A stretch of 64,000 nucleotides of DNA from VFKI01 sp033762075 (lineage in GTDB: Bacteria; Pseudomonadota; Gammaproteobacteria; DSM-16500): contig JANRLY010000017.1 of assembly GCA_033762075.1 (NCBI GenBank), positions 1 to 64,000 on the forward strand, given 5' to 3'. Shown here piece by piece: positions 8,057-17,633 of the stretch (its first letter is position 1; every line of letters starts with the position of its first letter). The position numbers were made by a program, and so were the translations under genes. The notes beneath the pieces are model-generated. The model was not told where the DNA came from. It searched no databases and saw nothing but the letters and a program-made list of their open reading frames with translations.

Positions 8057-11047
8057 AGACCAAGCATCTAGAATTTCAGAGACAAGTTGATCAACAATGC
8101 CCAGTTGACTCCCTTCGGTAATGATGCCCCCTTGTTGATCTTTGATAACAGCAAGACGTGCTTCCACTAAAGATTTAATTGACCCACCCGGGAAAAGATT
8201 AGCTAACACACGCCGCGCTTCAACAGGTCCCATTGTTTGATATAATTTATTACGCACGCGTGCATCTTCAGAGGTTGTACTGAATGCCCAGAGTTCAACA
8301 GGGCCCAACGTACTTGTCAGTAACTGTGTATTGATTCCAGATTTTGTAGAGAATTGCGCAAGAAAAGTTGCGCCCCCTTCGCGTGGTCCATGCACACGCG
8401 TTTTGAGTGCTGTTCTGGCAGTTTCAGATAAACCAAAAATTTCTGTTGAGCGTCGAATAGCTTGCTCAGGTCCTGCATCCATAATAAAAATAGATGTAGC
8501 GAATTCCACCATCACAGGATCGAAATCCTCAAGCGATTGTGAAATTAATGCAATTTGCACATTCCATTTACGTCCTTCGCGCATATCTAAAATGACTTGA
8601 TCACGCACAGCGCGCGCGTGCGAAGTACGATGGAATTCGTCATAAACAATGCGCTTGGGATCTTCACGAATTTCACCAATACGTTGATGATGATACTCAC
8701 GATAAGCTTCAGGAAAGTCACTCAAAGCATCTTCAGTAAGATAATAATGTCTCGCTAGCACATAACGCGCCAACATATACATGACAGCTGTTTGGCGTTC
8801 TGCAGCATCGCCGCCACTTTTTGCGACTTCGTCAAGATCTAATGAAACAACACGCGCATCGCCAATATCAAATTTCGTAACGCCAGATAAAACCGGATAT
8901 TCACGCACAGCGCCAGAAATCATACGACCAAAAGCTTGAATCAATGGCTCGCCTGTAGGTGCTTTCACTTGTCCATATAAATCTTCGACAACTTGTGTGC
9001 GACAAATTGCAACCGCATCGGGCAACAAAGGCATCGCATAACGTTGCGATAACATTGCTTGATGCTGAAAGCCTGACAAAAAGAGTGCGTCAGTCACTTC
9101 CCACCAAGTGGTTTTGTCATCAAAAACAAATCCAATTTCTGTGAGAATATCATCGAGGAGTGGTTCAATACCATTCGTGTATAAATGCGGTTTAGCATCG
9201 TCCGCGAGATATTTATAAAGCTCATCAACAATCAACCCCGCCATATCTGAGATGCCATCATAAGGACGCTCAGCACCAATTGGCGTTGCCAATAAAGTAA
9301 TAAAATTGACAAGAAAACCACGCTCTTGTGCGGTCGGATAACGACAACCCAATTGTGTATCAAAAGGATTAATCGCATATTCCGGTGTCATGCGAATACG
9401 ATGATACGTTGCAAGATGTTTTTGATCTTGCGGCAAAGCTTCTTTTAACAGAGAAATTAATCCGCTACTCGAAGGACCAATATCCACAATCGCAATGCGT
9501 GGTAAGCGTTGAATGCCACCTGACAAACACAACGCTAAGTTGAGTGAGTTTGATAAAACTGATTTACCCGAACCCGGCCTTGCATACATTAAATCGATCC
9601 AAGTGGTTTGCTGCGCAGAGCCTGGCTGATACGGCCAAGGTTTTCCATCAGGGGAACGCAATAAAACAGCGCCATGCGCCCACGAAGAAGCAGGACGTGC
9701 AAAGGGGAGCATGTAAATAACATCACTGAGTGGTGCCACCGAAGGCGTTGCAACACTAGACGCTGAAAAGCCCAACAAACTCGAAGCAACCCCTGCAAAA
9801 ACATCTCCTGAAACTTCAGAAACTTCGCAGGTTCCCCAGCCTTCGATGGCTTTTGCTAATTCTGCAGCACGTGTTCTTAATAAACGAATATTGCCTTCCG
9901 GCGCCCAAGTGGAAAAACTCACTTGCAAACGTACAATGGCATCGTCAGTATTGGTTTCAATTGAATCCAATAATTTTACTGCATCATGCACCAAACTATT
10001 TTGTGCAGATGTCCAACTCAAAATAGCCGCCATGGTTGATTTAAAACGTAGCGCTGCTAATCCACCGCTCTCAATTAAAAATGACATGCGCCAAGGCACA
10101 CGTGTTGGGAGTGTGCGTGAAAATAACGTCATGAAAGGTTTAATGTCTTGCGGAAAAAGATCGATGAAAATAGGCGTGTAAATACGATCGCCGATGCGCA
10201 ATGTGCGCAAATCTAAGCTTTCAGCATCGCGCGGAAATATTTGACGCGCAACAGGCGGCCACATTAACCCCGATAATTCATTTGCTAAAGGTGTGACCTC
10301 ACGCACGGGAATGCGATCTCCTGGCAACACGGGACGCCAGCTTTTATCTGTGACATCAGGATCAATAGAGTAACGTGTCGCATGCAATGCATCGTGCACT
10401 TCTAATAACTTACAATGGATATTTAAACCACTCATATCAGATACTAAAGATCTGACAAATGAAGTATGCATTTCTCGCAAATCAGGAATAGCCGCAATAA
10501 GATTTTGGCCATTTTTAAAAGGAGGAATTTTGTGTTCGCGAATAAATTTAAGTTTTTCTTTTGCAGCACGCTGTGATTGTTCACGTGTGAGCGAATAAGG
10601 ACGCGTCCATAAAACAAAATATAATTTTTCCTGCGCACAATACCGCGAAATATAATCAACGCGTTCTTTAAAAAGATCTTCGAGTGATAATTTAAGTCTT
10701 TGGGAAGTTGATTTTGCAGGCGAGAGAATATCCTCAATTTCTGCTTTTACCGCTTCACGATCATAACTAAAATAAACTTGCACGACGTGACCAGGACGCT
10801 TGAGCGTAGCTTGAATGCTTTGTGTTAGTCCGGCATGAATCGCGTCAAATTCCGTTGTGCCGACAAGTTTCGTAACACCGTACACTTGAATCATTGAAAC
10901 AAGAGAACCATCTCGCGCAACTAGAGTCGTTTCATTCTCGGCAGTTTCAAGGTCACAATAGGATTCTGTTGTCTGATGAAATTCAGTACTGAACCACGCC
11001 AAAAGCGAGTCAATGCCCTCGAGAATCGGATCAACAAAATTCCGCAT
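8024..11047 (-). CDS. dotO: DotO/IcmB, cytoplasmic ATPase of the Dot/Icm system
   Basis: DotO is the VirB4-like ATPase that forms the cytoplasmic energy complex with DotB. The 1007-residue length matches the Legionella protein. A Walker A loop, ARPGSGKSVL, lies near residue 490, and the Walker B region IVYDEFHR near 805. The N-terminal half is the VirB4-like docking domain. The gene has a GAGGG ribosome-binding site before ATG 11047 and follows dotN after a 151-bp gap filled by a long palindrome, which may reduce or process the transcript. Its 3' end is the sequence duplicated on both sides of the neighbouring insertion. Identity is firm from motifs, length and gene order. Confidence 0.95.
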   Translation of the reverse strand: MRNFVDPILEGIDSLLAWFSTEFHQTTESYCDLETAENETTLVARDGSLVSMIQVYGVTKLVGTTEFDAIHAGLTQSIQATLKRPGHVVQVYFSYDREAVKAEIEDILSPAKSTSQRLKLSLEDLFKERVDYISRYCAQEKLYFVLWTRPYSLTREQSQRAAKEKLKFIREHKIPPFKNGQNLIAAIPDLREMHTSFVRSLVSDMSGLNIHCKLLEVHDALHATRYSIDPDVTDKSWRPVLPGDRIPVREVTPLANELSGLMWPPVARQIFPRDAESLDLRTLRIGDRIYTPIFIDLFPQDIKPFMTLFSRTLPTRVPWRMSFLIESGGLAALRFKSTMAAILSWTSAQNSLVHDAVKLLDSIETNTDDAIVRLQVSFSTWAPEGNIRLLRTRAAELAKAIEGWGTCEVSEVSGDVFAGVASSLLGFSASSVATPSVAPLSDVIYMLPFARPASSWAHGAVLLRSPDGKPWPYQPGSAQQTTWIDLMYARPGSGKSVLSNSLNLALCLSGGIQRLPRIAIVDIGPSSSGLISLLKEALPQDQKHLATYHRIRMTPEYAINPFDTQLGCRYPTAQERGFLVNFITLLATPIGAERPYDGISDMAGLIVDELYKYLADDAKPHLYTNGIEPLLDDILTEIGFVFDDKTTWWEVTDALFLSGFQHQAMLSQRYAMPLLPDAVAICRTQVVEDLYGQVKAPTGEPLIQAFGRMISGAVREYPVLSGVTKFDIGDARVVSLDLDEVAKSGGDAAERQTAVMYMLARYVLARHYYLTEDALSDFPEAYREYHHQRIGEIREDPKRIVYDEFHRTSHARAVRDQVILDMREGRKWNVQIALISQSLEDFDPVMVEFATSIFIMDAGPEQAIRRSTEIFGLSETARTALKTRVHGPREGGATFLAQFSTKSGINTQLLTSTLGPVELWAFSTTSEDARVRNKLYQTMGPVEARRVLANLFPGGSIKSLVEARLAVIKDQQGGIITEGSQLGIVDQLVSEILDAWSKNPDVKSLPS

Positions 11048-11099
11048 TGTTATAACCCTCTTATAGCGCTATGCATGTCATCCACACATCCACCAACTC

Positions 11100-11180
11100 G
11101 TCATCCCGCGCATGCTTTTAGCGCGAGACCTAGTGCCTTAAAGTCGCTGGGTCCCGCGCTAAAAGCATGCGCGGGATGAC
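11100..11180. repeat. Palindromic repeat with 31-bp arms between dotN and dotO
   Basis: Arms at 11100-11130 and 11150-11180 are reverse complements with one mismatch, around a 19-base loop. The transcript would fold into a very stable hairpin. Parts of the same family occur at 7761-7777/7986-8001, split by the MITE, and as a diverged piece near 12980-13013. There is no U-run, so it is more likely a mobile palindromic repeat or an mRNA processing/stability element than a simple terminator. Confidence 0.8.
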
Positions 11181-11198
11181 AGAGTTTAGTAAATATTT

Positions 11199-11831
11199 TT
11201 AATCTTTTTGTTCTTCTGATTGCTCTGCCAGTTCCTCAAGTGCATCTGCTGCCCACGCTTCGAGTTGAATTCTAAATTTAGCATGCGAAGGAAGGAGACG
11301 TATATTGTGCAAGATATCCAATTTTGAATTTTCAGGAGATTGCGCCTGATATTCGAGGATCAGTTGTCCAAAAACAGCAGGATTGCTCGTGCCAGCACCA
11401 AATTTATTTTCGATGGGTTGGCTGCGAAATTTTAAATCGCGATAAATCGCTTGCGCAGACTCTTGGTAACCTGTCCCATTTCCCATCGCGCAAAATAAGA
11501 CGTGACAAAAACTATTTAAATCGGCCTGTGAAATTTCAGGTAAAAAAATTAATTGACCACCACCCATTTCTTCCAAGCCAACCGACTCAAGAAATAAACA
11601 CTGAGAACAAAAACAACAAGCTGTCATCATATTGCTCAGCTTGTTATTGGTGTAATCTCCATCGGCGTTAACAATTTGTTGGTATTTTTTGGCTTGAAAA
11701 GCACAATACTGGCAAGCATAACCATCGCGTTCAAAAACACGTTGTGAAATAGGTTGGAAGGCTTGATCGTCGCGCCTTCGAACAAATGCGCGCCAGCCTT
11801 CCAAATTAACTGCCAACTGCAGATCAGACAT
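11199..11831 (-). CDS. dotN: DotN/IcmJ, zinc-binding component of the type IV coupling complex
   Basis: DotN binds the coupling ATPase DotL together with IcmS, IcmW and LvgA to recruit effectors. The 210-residue length matches the family. Visible are the zinc cysteines CQYC (residues 40-43) and the CCFCSQC cluster (72-78), as well as the N-terminal LAVNLEGWRAFVRRRDDQAF segment. It lies 15 bases after dotP. The C-terminus is acidic (EELAEQSEEQKD). Confidence 0.93.
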   Translation of the reverse strand: MSDLQLAVNLEGWRAFVRRRDDQAFQPISQRVFERDGYACQYCAFQAKKYQQIVNADGDYTNNKLSNMMTACCFCSQCLFLESVGLEEMGGGQLIFLPEISQADLNSFCHVLFCAMGNGTGYQESAQAIYRDLKFRSQPIENKFGAGTSNPAVFGQLILEYQAQSPENSKLDILHNIRLLPSHAKFRIQLEAWAADALEELAEQSEEQKD

Positions 11832-11846
11832 GCGAAAACTCAGCTT

Positions 11847-12227
11847 CTATTTAGAAAAGCTGCTAACGCCCGATATGGTTGCCTGGTCACCGCTGCTTCC
11901 AAACAATGTGCCACCTGTGGTTTTAAAGACGGATGGCACAAAGATCAAAGCAGCACCAATAAAAAGTAATGCGATAGGTTGGCTAATCATCACTTGGGTT
12001 GGATTATCTTTGTGAGCTTTGAATTTAACGATACCGCCAACCACAAAAGCAAATCCAGCCACATAAGCACCAGCAGTAATTAATTTTGCAACAGCGCCCA
12101 AATTTCCTGTGACATTTTTAGCAACACCGCTAATACCTGCAGCGGCCCAGAGAAGTTCGCAACTGAATAAGCACAGCATGGCACCCGCGAATAAAACGAC
12201 AGCTTTAGTCAAACGACTTTTCTTCAT
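11847..12227 (-). CDS. dotP: DotP/IcmD, small inner-membrane Dot/Icm protein
   Basis: The 126-residue protein has a signal-like first helix (residues 8-25) and two further hydrophobic segments, KLITAGAYVAGFAFVVGGIVKFKAH and ISQPIALLFIGAALIFVPSVF. The loop KDNPTQV between them is typical of the IcmD/DotE family. The start at 12227 was chosen because GGAGAG lies 7 bases upstream; an in-frame longer form starting at 12296 lacks such a site. A 106-bp gap separates it from dotE. The exact biochemical role of IcmD is unknown. Confidence 0.9.
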   Translation of the reverse strand: MKKSRLTKAVVLFAGAMLCLFSCELLWAAAGISGVAKNVTGNLGAVAKLITAGAYVAGFAFVVGGIVKFKAHKDNPTQVMISQPIALLFIGAALIFVPSVFKTTGGTLFGSSGDQATISGVSSFSK

Positions 12228-12333
12228 AACCCAACTCTCCTTCATGATATTTCCAATCCACAACCGAGCTTCAATTCTAAGCTCGATCACAGCCACTAAA
12301 CAATCATTTTTTAAGAGCCTAACAAAATAGGCC

Positions 12334-12945
12334 CTACGTCCACATCCCTATTCCTAGAGTTGTTGAAATCATCTGTAAAAATCCATACAAGTTAATACAC
12401 AACACACCAGCAATAATATGCGCCATGGCTTTCGCAAAAGTGCCAGGCTGTCCGCCTTGACCACCCAAATGCGTCAATAAAACGAGCCCGCGAATGAATG
12501 AAATGGTACCTATGAGTTCAACCACAAGAAAAATAGCCTTTGTCATCGTTGACCAGGCATCTGCAGAACTCGTCTGCCAAGCGTAAGGATTGACTGAACC
12601 ACTCCAGAGCGTATGCAAACTTGTTTGAACGCTGGCGGGTAAATAAATGAGTAACGAACCGACAAATAATAAGATCAAAGGCCCTGCTAAATGATGCTCT
12701 CCTGACATCATGGTGCGTTGCTCGCCAAATTTTTTGAGCATCATGAGTCCCTTAATCACAAAGTAAAATCCTAATAAATAGGCAAGTGCCGTCACAAATC
12801 GCATGAGCGTCGGCACAGATTTACTGATATTCATCAACATAGTGGCAGCGTCAGGAACTGCAGCTGCAGTATTCATATAAAACGCTAATAACACACCAAC
12901 CAAAACACAATGCGTTATTTTTGAATGGAATTGATTGCTCAACAT
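12334..12945 (-). CDS. dotE: DotE/IcmC, inner-membrane Dot/Icm protein
   Basis: About 203 residues with a cleavable or signal-like N-terminus ending in AAAVPDAA, then membrane segments near residues 50-70, 90-110, 150-170 and 180-200. The block LGFYFVIKGLMMLKKFGEQR matches the IcmC/IcmD/DotV family core. ATG 12945 is preferred because AGGA lies 8 bases upstream; ATG 12954 is three codons earlier. The gap to dotF is short (62 bp after the 12954 start) and holds a diverged piece of the GCGCTAAA repeat family. Function within the inner-membrane complex is not defined. Confidence 0.88.
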   Translation of the reverse strand: MLSNQFHSKITHCVLVGVLLAFYMNTAAAVPDAATMLMNISKSVPTLMRFVTALAYLLGFYFVIKGLMMLKKFGEQRTMMSGEHHLAGPLILLFVGSLLIYLPASVQTSLHTLWSGSVNPYAWQTSSADAWSTMTKAIFLVVELIGTISFIRGLVLLTHLGGQGGQPGTFAKAMAHIIAGVLCINLYGFLQMISTTLGIGMWT

Positions 12946-13016
12946 ATCTGTCATCCTATCGAGAACGTTTATTAAACTATGTCATTCCGCGCTAAATGGT
13001 GGGGTGACACCGTTTT

Positions 13017-13928
13017 TTACGCTTGATCGCCTGCCATTCCATACGTCAGTGTGATCGTTTTCTTCCCTGTATCAATCGACACAATCCCATCATAAGGATC
13101 AATTCGAACAATTTTACCTACGCCTTTTAACGTATCGCCATCAGCAACAGTGACTGTATCGCCAGAATCTGATTTCAGCCATGCGCGACCTGGAATAATC
13201 GCTTGAACACTATATCCTGTCGTTGCGGGTTGTTGTTCAGCATTTTCAGCTTGTGCGACAGATATTCCCGTGGGTAATGTATTATTTTTTGTTTGCGTCA
13301 CATGCCCTTTCGAGCCTTGAATTAATTGTGTCAGTTGATGGAAAGCTGCTTCCATCGCATCAACGTGCGATTCAAGTTCGTGCATTTGATTGCGCATTTG
13401 ACTACGCTGAGTATCTGCATCATTAATTTTTTGCACAAATTGTGTTTGCAATAAATTCATCACAGCAGCATTTTGCTGTTCAAGACTAGATATTCTGTCG
13501 GTTAATTGTTTAACAAAATCTTCTTGTGGTGTCGGCAAAGATTTTTCGTTAGCAGAAAGTGTGGGTTGCGTTTGCGCTGTAGTCACAGGTGGAGCTGGAG
13601 GAGTGGATGCAACAGTCGTTTGCGGTAACGTTTTTTTTGCTAAAGGTGTTGCTGGCACTGTTTGAGTAATGCTGGGTGCCACTGTCGTCGGTGTTACAGG
13701 GACAAGCATTCGATAAACAATTCCTAATAAAAATAAGAATGCAATCGCACCCAAAAAAATGCGGCGATGTTTCATAAAACGTTCGCGGACATTTTGAACG
13801 ACTGAACCTCCGCTGGGTTTTTCAGCAGGTTGTTTCGCGTCGCTCAAATCATATTCTGGTTGATCATCGGTATAATGATATTCTTCTTCGTTTTCATTCG
13901 GATTATCATTGTACTCTTCATTTGCCAT
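13017..13928 (-). CDS. dotF: DotF/IcmG, inner-membrane protein of the Dot/Icm core
   Basis: The 303-residue protein has a very acidic, Tyr/Asn/Glu-rich cytosolic N-terminus (residues 1-50), one membrane helix near 57-75, a Pro/Thr-rich linker, a coiled coil near 135-195, and a C-terminal beta domain (TGYSVQAIIPGRAWLKSDSG onward) resembling the DotF periplasmic domain. DotF links the DotG-containing core to the inner membrane and was reported to bind effectors. A GAGAGGAAT ribosome-binding site precedes ATG 13928. It is somewhat longer than the Legionella protein (about 269 residues), mostly in the linker. Confidence 0.92.
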   Translation of the reverse strand: MANEEYNDNPNENEEEYHYTDDQPEYDLSDAKQPAEKPSGGSVVQNVRERFMKHRRIFLGAIAFLFLLGIVYRMLVPVTPTTVAPSITQTVPATPLAKKTLPQTTVASTPPAPPVTTAQTQPTLSANEKSLPTPQEDFVKQLTDRISSLEQQNAAVMNLLQTQFVQKINDADTQRSQMRNQMHELESHVDAMEAAFHQLTQLIQGSKGHVTQTKNNTLPTGISVAQAENAEQQPATTGYSVQAIIPGRAWLKSDSGDTVTVADGDTLKGVGKIVRIDPYDGIVSIDTGKKTITLTYGMAGDQA

Positions 13929-13951
13929 TGTATATTCCTCTCACACATGAA

Positions 13952-14096
13952 TTTTAGGATTTTTAGCATCTCATCCTGCGTCGACCTTTAAACGTTCTTC
14001 ACTCAAAAAATCTCGAAGTAGCAATGAGTACGCCTTCAATCTTTCTCCATCAGAACGTTTAAATCTCTCGCAATCTGAGCGCTAAAAATCCTAAAA
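13952..14096. repeat. Nested palindromic element between dotG and dotF
   Basis: Outer arms at 13952-13967 and 14081-14096 are perfect 16-bp reverse complements. Inner arms at 13987-13998 and 14052-14063 are perfect 12-bp reverse complements. The 145-bp unit would fold into a cruciform or long RNA hairpin. It differs in sequence from the palindrome between dotN and dotO. It fills most of the 211-base gap between the two genes; the rest shows no coding signal. Confidence 0.75.
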
Positions 14097-14139
14097 CTCA
14101 TCTGCGAGAAGTATACCTCTTCAATTTTCTCTGAATGTA

Positions 14140-16476
14140 TCAAGACACATCCGAGACAAATAAAATACCTAATCCTACACCCGAATTAATTCTAACAGTC
14201 GCCGGTGTATTCACATAACCTTGAACCACATTACCAAATGTAGTACCCACTTGACCTAAAGCAACAGCAATTCGATTGCCTGGACTCAAATTCGGGTGAG
14301 TTGTGGATGTTCCAAAAATACCCGTCGTACCGCTACTACCTGCCGTTTGAACTGCATTAGCATACCCAGTAATAAATGACGCTGCAAAGAGCGATCCATA
14401 ACGCATCAGGTAATGATGATCTACACTGCTCGCCATGACTGTTCTAGCTGTATCTGGATCGATTGCAAAAGCACTGACATTTTTACTCTTCAGCCAGTCA
14501 TCTCTATTCATCATGATAAAGTTCAAACTTACTTTATCTTGCCCTTGCGCCAAGGACAATTTCCCAATTAATGTTGCACCTTTAAATGGGCCATTCACAA
14601 TGGTCACCATCACAGGTGTATCAGGATAATCACTATCAACTGCTGTCTCAAGTACGCCAAAATAAATGGTGCCCGCTTTAATCAATGGCGGAACAATTGT
14701 AGCTTCTTGAGATTGTTTACCATTACTTGTTGTCTCTTGTGTAGTAGTAGTTGTCGTGCTGGTTTCTGTTTTATTTGTTTCTGTTTGCGCTGAAACATGC
14801 TGCATCTTGGCAGGTTGCTGCCAAGAAGTCAGCAACGTTTGCGCTTGCGAAGTCATTGTTGCACGCAATTGTTGTATTCTTTGTTGTCGTTCTTGGGAAC
14901 GCTGTAACTCAGCTTGACTCGCCGCTTGCGCAAATTGCGCCGCTTGATTTTGTCCTGATTGACCCGTTGTTGTACCACCGGTCAGAGTTTGTTCTTGTAG
15001 CCGTTGACGCAACCTTGCAAAATCATCAGTGCTTGGTAAATTGGTTTCGACACCTGAAATAGTCGTCGTAGGCGTCACCATTGCTTGATATTCTTGCATT
15101 AAATTACCGGCGTCTTCAGGAGAAATCAATCCAGATTGCACAGCACGTTTTAATTCGTCAGCATACGCTGAAGCAGAGGCATTGTTGGCTTGTAATTTTT
15201 GCAAACGCGCACTGACTTCTTTCACTGCATACAATTTTTGATAACACGCTGTAATGCCGTCAACGTATTGCTGGCTGAGTTTGCCAGATTTAGTCATGTC
15301 CATTAATGCTGCATGATAACCTGCGAGAGTTAAATCTTTATCTGTTAAAGCAACCAAATCATCGACCAAATCTTGTGAATCTTTTTCTTTGCTCAACACA
15401 GATGTCATACAGGCTTTAGCATCAGTAGCTTGTTTGCGTACCAATGCATCAAATACATCGGCCGCACCTGAACGTGCGCGCGTTTTCTCATAACATTTGG
15501 ATGCTTCTTTTGAAACAGCAGGGGTAAGTTTTCCTTGCGCGACCAACAAATTCAGTTTAGAAATGTATTGATCCAGCGGAACATGTTTCAGTTGCATATC
15601 AGATAAATCTTTTCCAACATCTGCTGCAATCCCACCCTGCTTCACTAATTGTTGCAAATCGAAGACGCACTCTTTTGTAGCATCATCAGCTTGTTGATTG
15701 GAATATTGCGCCAACAAAGCATTTGCCGTTTGTTGTGTCATTTTGCCGTCTTTAACCAGTTGATTTAACTCACCCGATAAAGAAGATGCCGTGACACCGC
15801 TGCGTTCTAAAGCAAGTAATTTATTCGCATCATCAAGTGATAAACTCCCCGAACGAATTAAATTATCCATCATGGCGGCACTTTTCAGTAATCCATTTTG
15901 TTGATGTTGCTTTTTATAGCTCTCAAGTAAAGCACGCGCTTCTTCTGGTGAAAGTTTACCTTCCTTAACTAGTTTATTAAGCATATCCGCATATTCAGAG
16001 ACTGAAACATTTTTTTTGGCTGCTTCTAATAACAAGTTAGCATCTTTTTGTGACAACTTTTGGTCTTTTACCAAATCATTAATATCATCCGAAATCGTTC
16101 TTTTTGATTTATCTGGACACATCACCGTACAATTTTGTTGTGGTTGCTGAAAACCATTTGTTTGCTCGGCAGGCACATTTAATAAAGTAGGCACCGCACT
16201 GCCGCCTGTCATTTGTGCTTGCTTAGATGCTTGCAAATTTGCTTGACTGATTGCTCGATAATATTCGGGTGAGAGCTGTCCGCCAGGTACAGATTTTAAA
16301 TTATCCGGTGCCGCTGCAACTTGAGAGCTGACTGTTGCTGTATTAAAGCCACCGAAATAGCGAATCACAAAATACACCGCAATACCGGCAGCAACCAAAC
16401 CGATCATCAAAAATAAAATGCGCGATTTCGCATTTGAGCTAGAAAATAATTTAAAACTTGGGAGTTTAACTGCCAT
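14140..16476 (-). CDS. dotG: DotG/IcmE, VirB10-like channel protein of the Dot/Icm core
   Basis: The 778-residue protein has a single N-terminal membrane helix (residues 19-42), a long helical repeat region, a Gln/Thr-rich linker (about 490-580), and a C-terminal VirB10-like beta-barrel domain (from IVPPLIKAGTIYFGVLE onward). DotG spans the periplasm and contributes to the central channel. The repeat region consists of about seven imperfect units of roughly 30-40 residues built on L-x-x-L-V-K-x-G-K-L-S-x-x-x-A-x-x-L-L. It is shorter than Legionella DotG (about 1050 residues), and the difference lies in the repeats. The start overlaps the dotH stop by one base (TGATG) with GAGGG upstream. Confidence 0.95.
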   Translation of the reverse strand: MAVKLPSFKLFSSSNAKSRILFLMIGLVAAGIAVYFVIRYFGGFNTATVSSQVAAAPDNLKSVPGGQLSPEYYRAISQANLQASKQAQMTGGSAVPTLLNVPAEQTNGFQQPQQNCTVMCPDKSKRTISDDINDLVKDQKLSQKDANLLLEAAKKNVSVSEYADMLNKLVKEGKLSPEEARALLESYKKQHQQNGLLKSAAMMDNLIRSGSLSLDDANKLLALERSGVTASSLSGELNQLVKDGKMTQQTANALLAQYSNQQADDATKECVFDLQQLVKQGGIAADVGKDLSDMQLKHVPLDQYISKLNLLVAQGKLTPAVSKEASKCYEKTRARSGAADVFDALVRKQATDAKACMTSVLSKEKDSQDLVDDLVALTDKDLTLAGYHAALMDMTKSGKLSQQYVDGITACYQKLYAVKEVSARLQKLQANNASASAYADELKRAVQSGLISPEDAGNLMQEYQAMVTPTTTISGVETNLPSTDDFARLRQRLQEQTLTGGTTTGQSGQNQAAQFAQAASQAELQRSQERQQRIQQLRATMTSQAQTLLTSWQQPAKMQHVSAQTETNKTETSTTTTTTQETTSNGKQSQEATIVPPLIKAGTIYFGVLETAVDSDYPDTPVMVTIVNGPFKGATLIGKLSLAQGQDKVSLNFIMMNRDDWLKSKNVSAFAIDPDTARTVMASSVDHHYLMRYGSLFAASFITGYANAVQTAGSSGTTGIFGTSTTHPNLSPGNRIAVALGQVGTTFGNVVQGYVNTPATVRINSGVGLGILFVSDVS

Positions 16477-17630
16477 CAGAAACCCTCAACCTTAAGTTCG
16501 ACTGGCTCACCATAGCGAGACACTAAAACAGAGGCGCTCGCTTGCATTTGATAAGCATACATACCATCAGGACTTTTCATGCGTCCAGTCCAGCCAGGGG
16601 AAAGCACCGTCATCCGAGTGCGTAAAAACATTTTATCGCCTAGTAACCAAGCCATGCAGTCACCCCCTCGCACCATGAGACGACGACTGCCGGAAGGCGC
16701 AACGCCGTCTAAAACATTCAACAGAGCTTGATTCGCTGAAGCAGGTAACATATCGCCTGTCGGAAGATCTTTTGAATTAGGGCCAAATCCAGCAACATGA
16801 ATATCTGTACGATAATCCACAACACGTTGCCCAGAAACAAGTTCGAGTGTTACCGGCGTTGCAAGCCCAACAAGACGTATCACCAGATCGCTATCGCCAT
16901 AAGGGGCTGTCGCCTGTATTAACAACACATTACCTTTTCCGTCCCAACTGATGTTTGTCATTTTGGGATTCCCGATATCGTAAGCGGCAATAGGCCAAGG
17001 CGCACCTCCAGAGTCCACAAAAACCAAGGAAGTAACATACCCTTGTGCTAAACGAATTGCTGGCGGTGTTGTACCAGGCGCAAGATTAATCATCAATGTC
17101 GTTGAAACAGGCCTTGGTGGCACTGTTGCCGGCACAACTGCAGCACGTTGTGATTGATCCACTAATTGTTTTAAACGAACGACTTGTTTTGGTGTGAGCG
17201 GCATGCTCTGTTGCACCATTTCATTAAAAGCTTCATCTGCATCGCTACTGCTGGGAGTATCTGAAGGAATAGAATTCAAAATCGCATTTTGTGATTGCTG
17301 ATATGTCATCGGTGAAGGAATCACCAATAAGGGGTCTTGATTCATTGCAACAGGTTTTGGCGGTGCTGAGGGTGTATTTTGTTGTGCGTGAATCACGACT
17401 GGTTTTTTGAGAGCTTTTGGATGTTTTGCAATCCAATGACGTAAATTTGCCACATCATTATCAAATGATGTACTCGCAGGGGTGACACTTTGAACACTTT
17501 GTGTCTCAGTGGTTGTCGTTTGTGTCACAGTGGTAGATGTAGGCGCAGCAAGACAGGTTTGGAAACATGCCAAAAGAAAGTAAAGACAAAAGAACTGTAG
17601 GATTGTAAATCTTCGGTGAGTATTCGACAA
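16476..17630 (-). CDS. dotH: DotH/IcmK, outer-membrane ring protein of the Dot/Icm core
   Basis: DotH forms the outer-membrane part of the core with DotC and DotD. A signal peptide is visible (FFCLYFLLACFQTCLAA) followed by a Thr-rich stretch, then the family block near LIINLAPGTTPPAIRLAQGYVTSLVFVDSGGAPWPI-type sequence (MINLAPGTTPPAIRLAQGYV). The start is a problem. The frame is open upstream to an ATG at 17831, but that extension overlaps the previous gene and is made of a palindromic repeat, and would bury the signal peptide. A TTG at 17630 gives a normal signal peptide and 384 residues, close to the Legionella length of about 360, but has no good ribosome-binding site. The C-terminal domain is complete. 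Confidence 0.88.
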   Translation of the reverse strand: MSNTHRRFTILQFFCLYFLLACFQTCLAAPTSTTVTQTTTTETQSVQSVTPASTSFDNDVANLRHWIAKHPKALKKPVVIHAQQNTPSAPPKPVAMNQDPLLVIPSPMTYQQSQNAILNSIPSDTPSSSDADEAFNEMVQQSMPLTPKQVVRLKQLVDQSQRAAVVPATVPPRPVSTTLMINLAPGTTPPAIRLAQGYVTSLVFVDSGGAPWPIAAYDIGNPKMTNISWDGKGNVLLIQATAPYGDSDLVIRLVGLATPVTLELVSGQRVVDYRTDIHVAGFGPNSKDLPTGDMLPASANQALLNVLDGVAPSGSRRLMVRGGDCMAWLLGDKMFLRTRMTVLSPGWTGRMKSPDGMYAYQMQASASVLVSRYGEPVELKVEGF

Positions 17631-17633
17631 AAA

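Noticed and set aside
8331..8600. Plus-strand frame inside dotO
   Set aside because: It is the reverse shadow of a long, motif-confirmed gene and has no ribosome-binding site or family.
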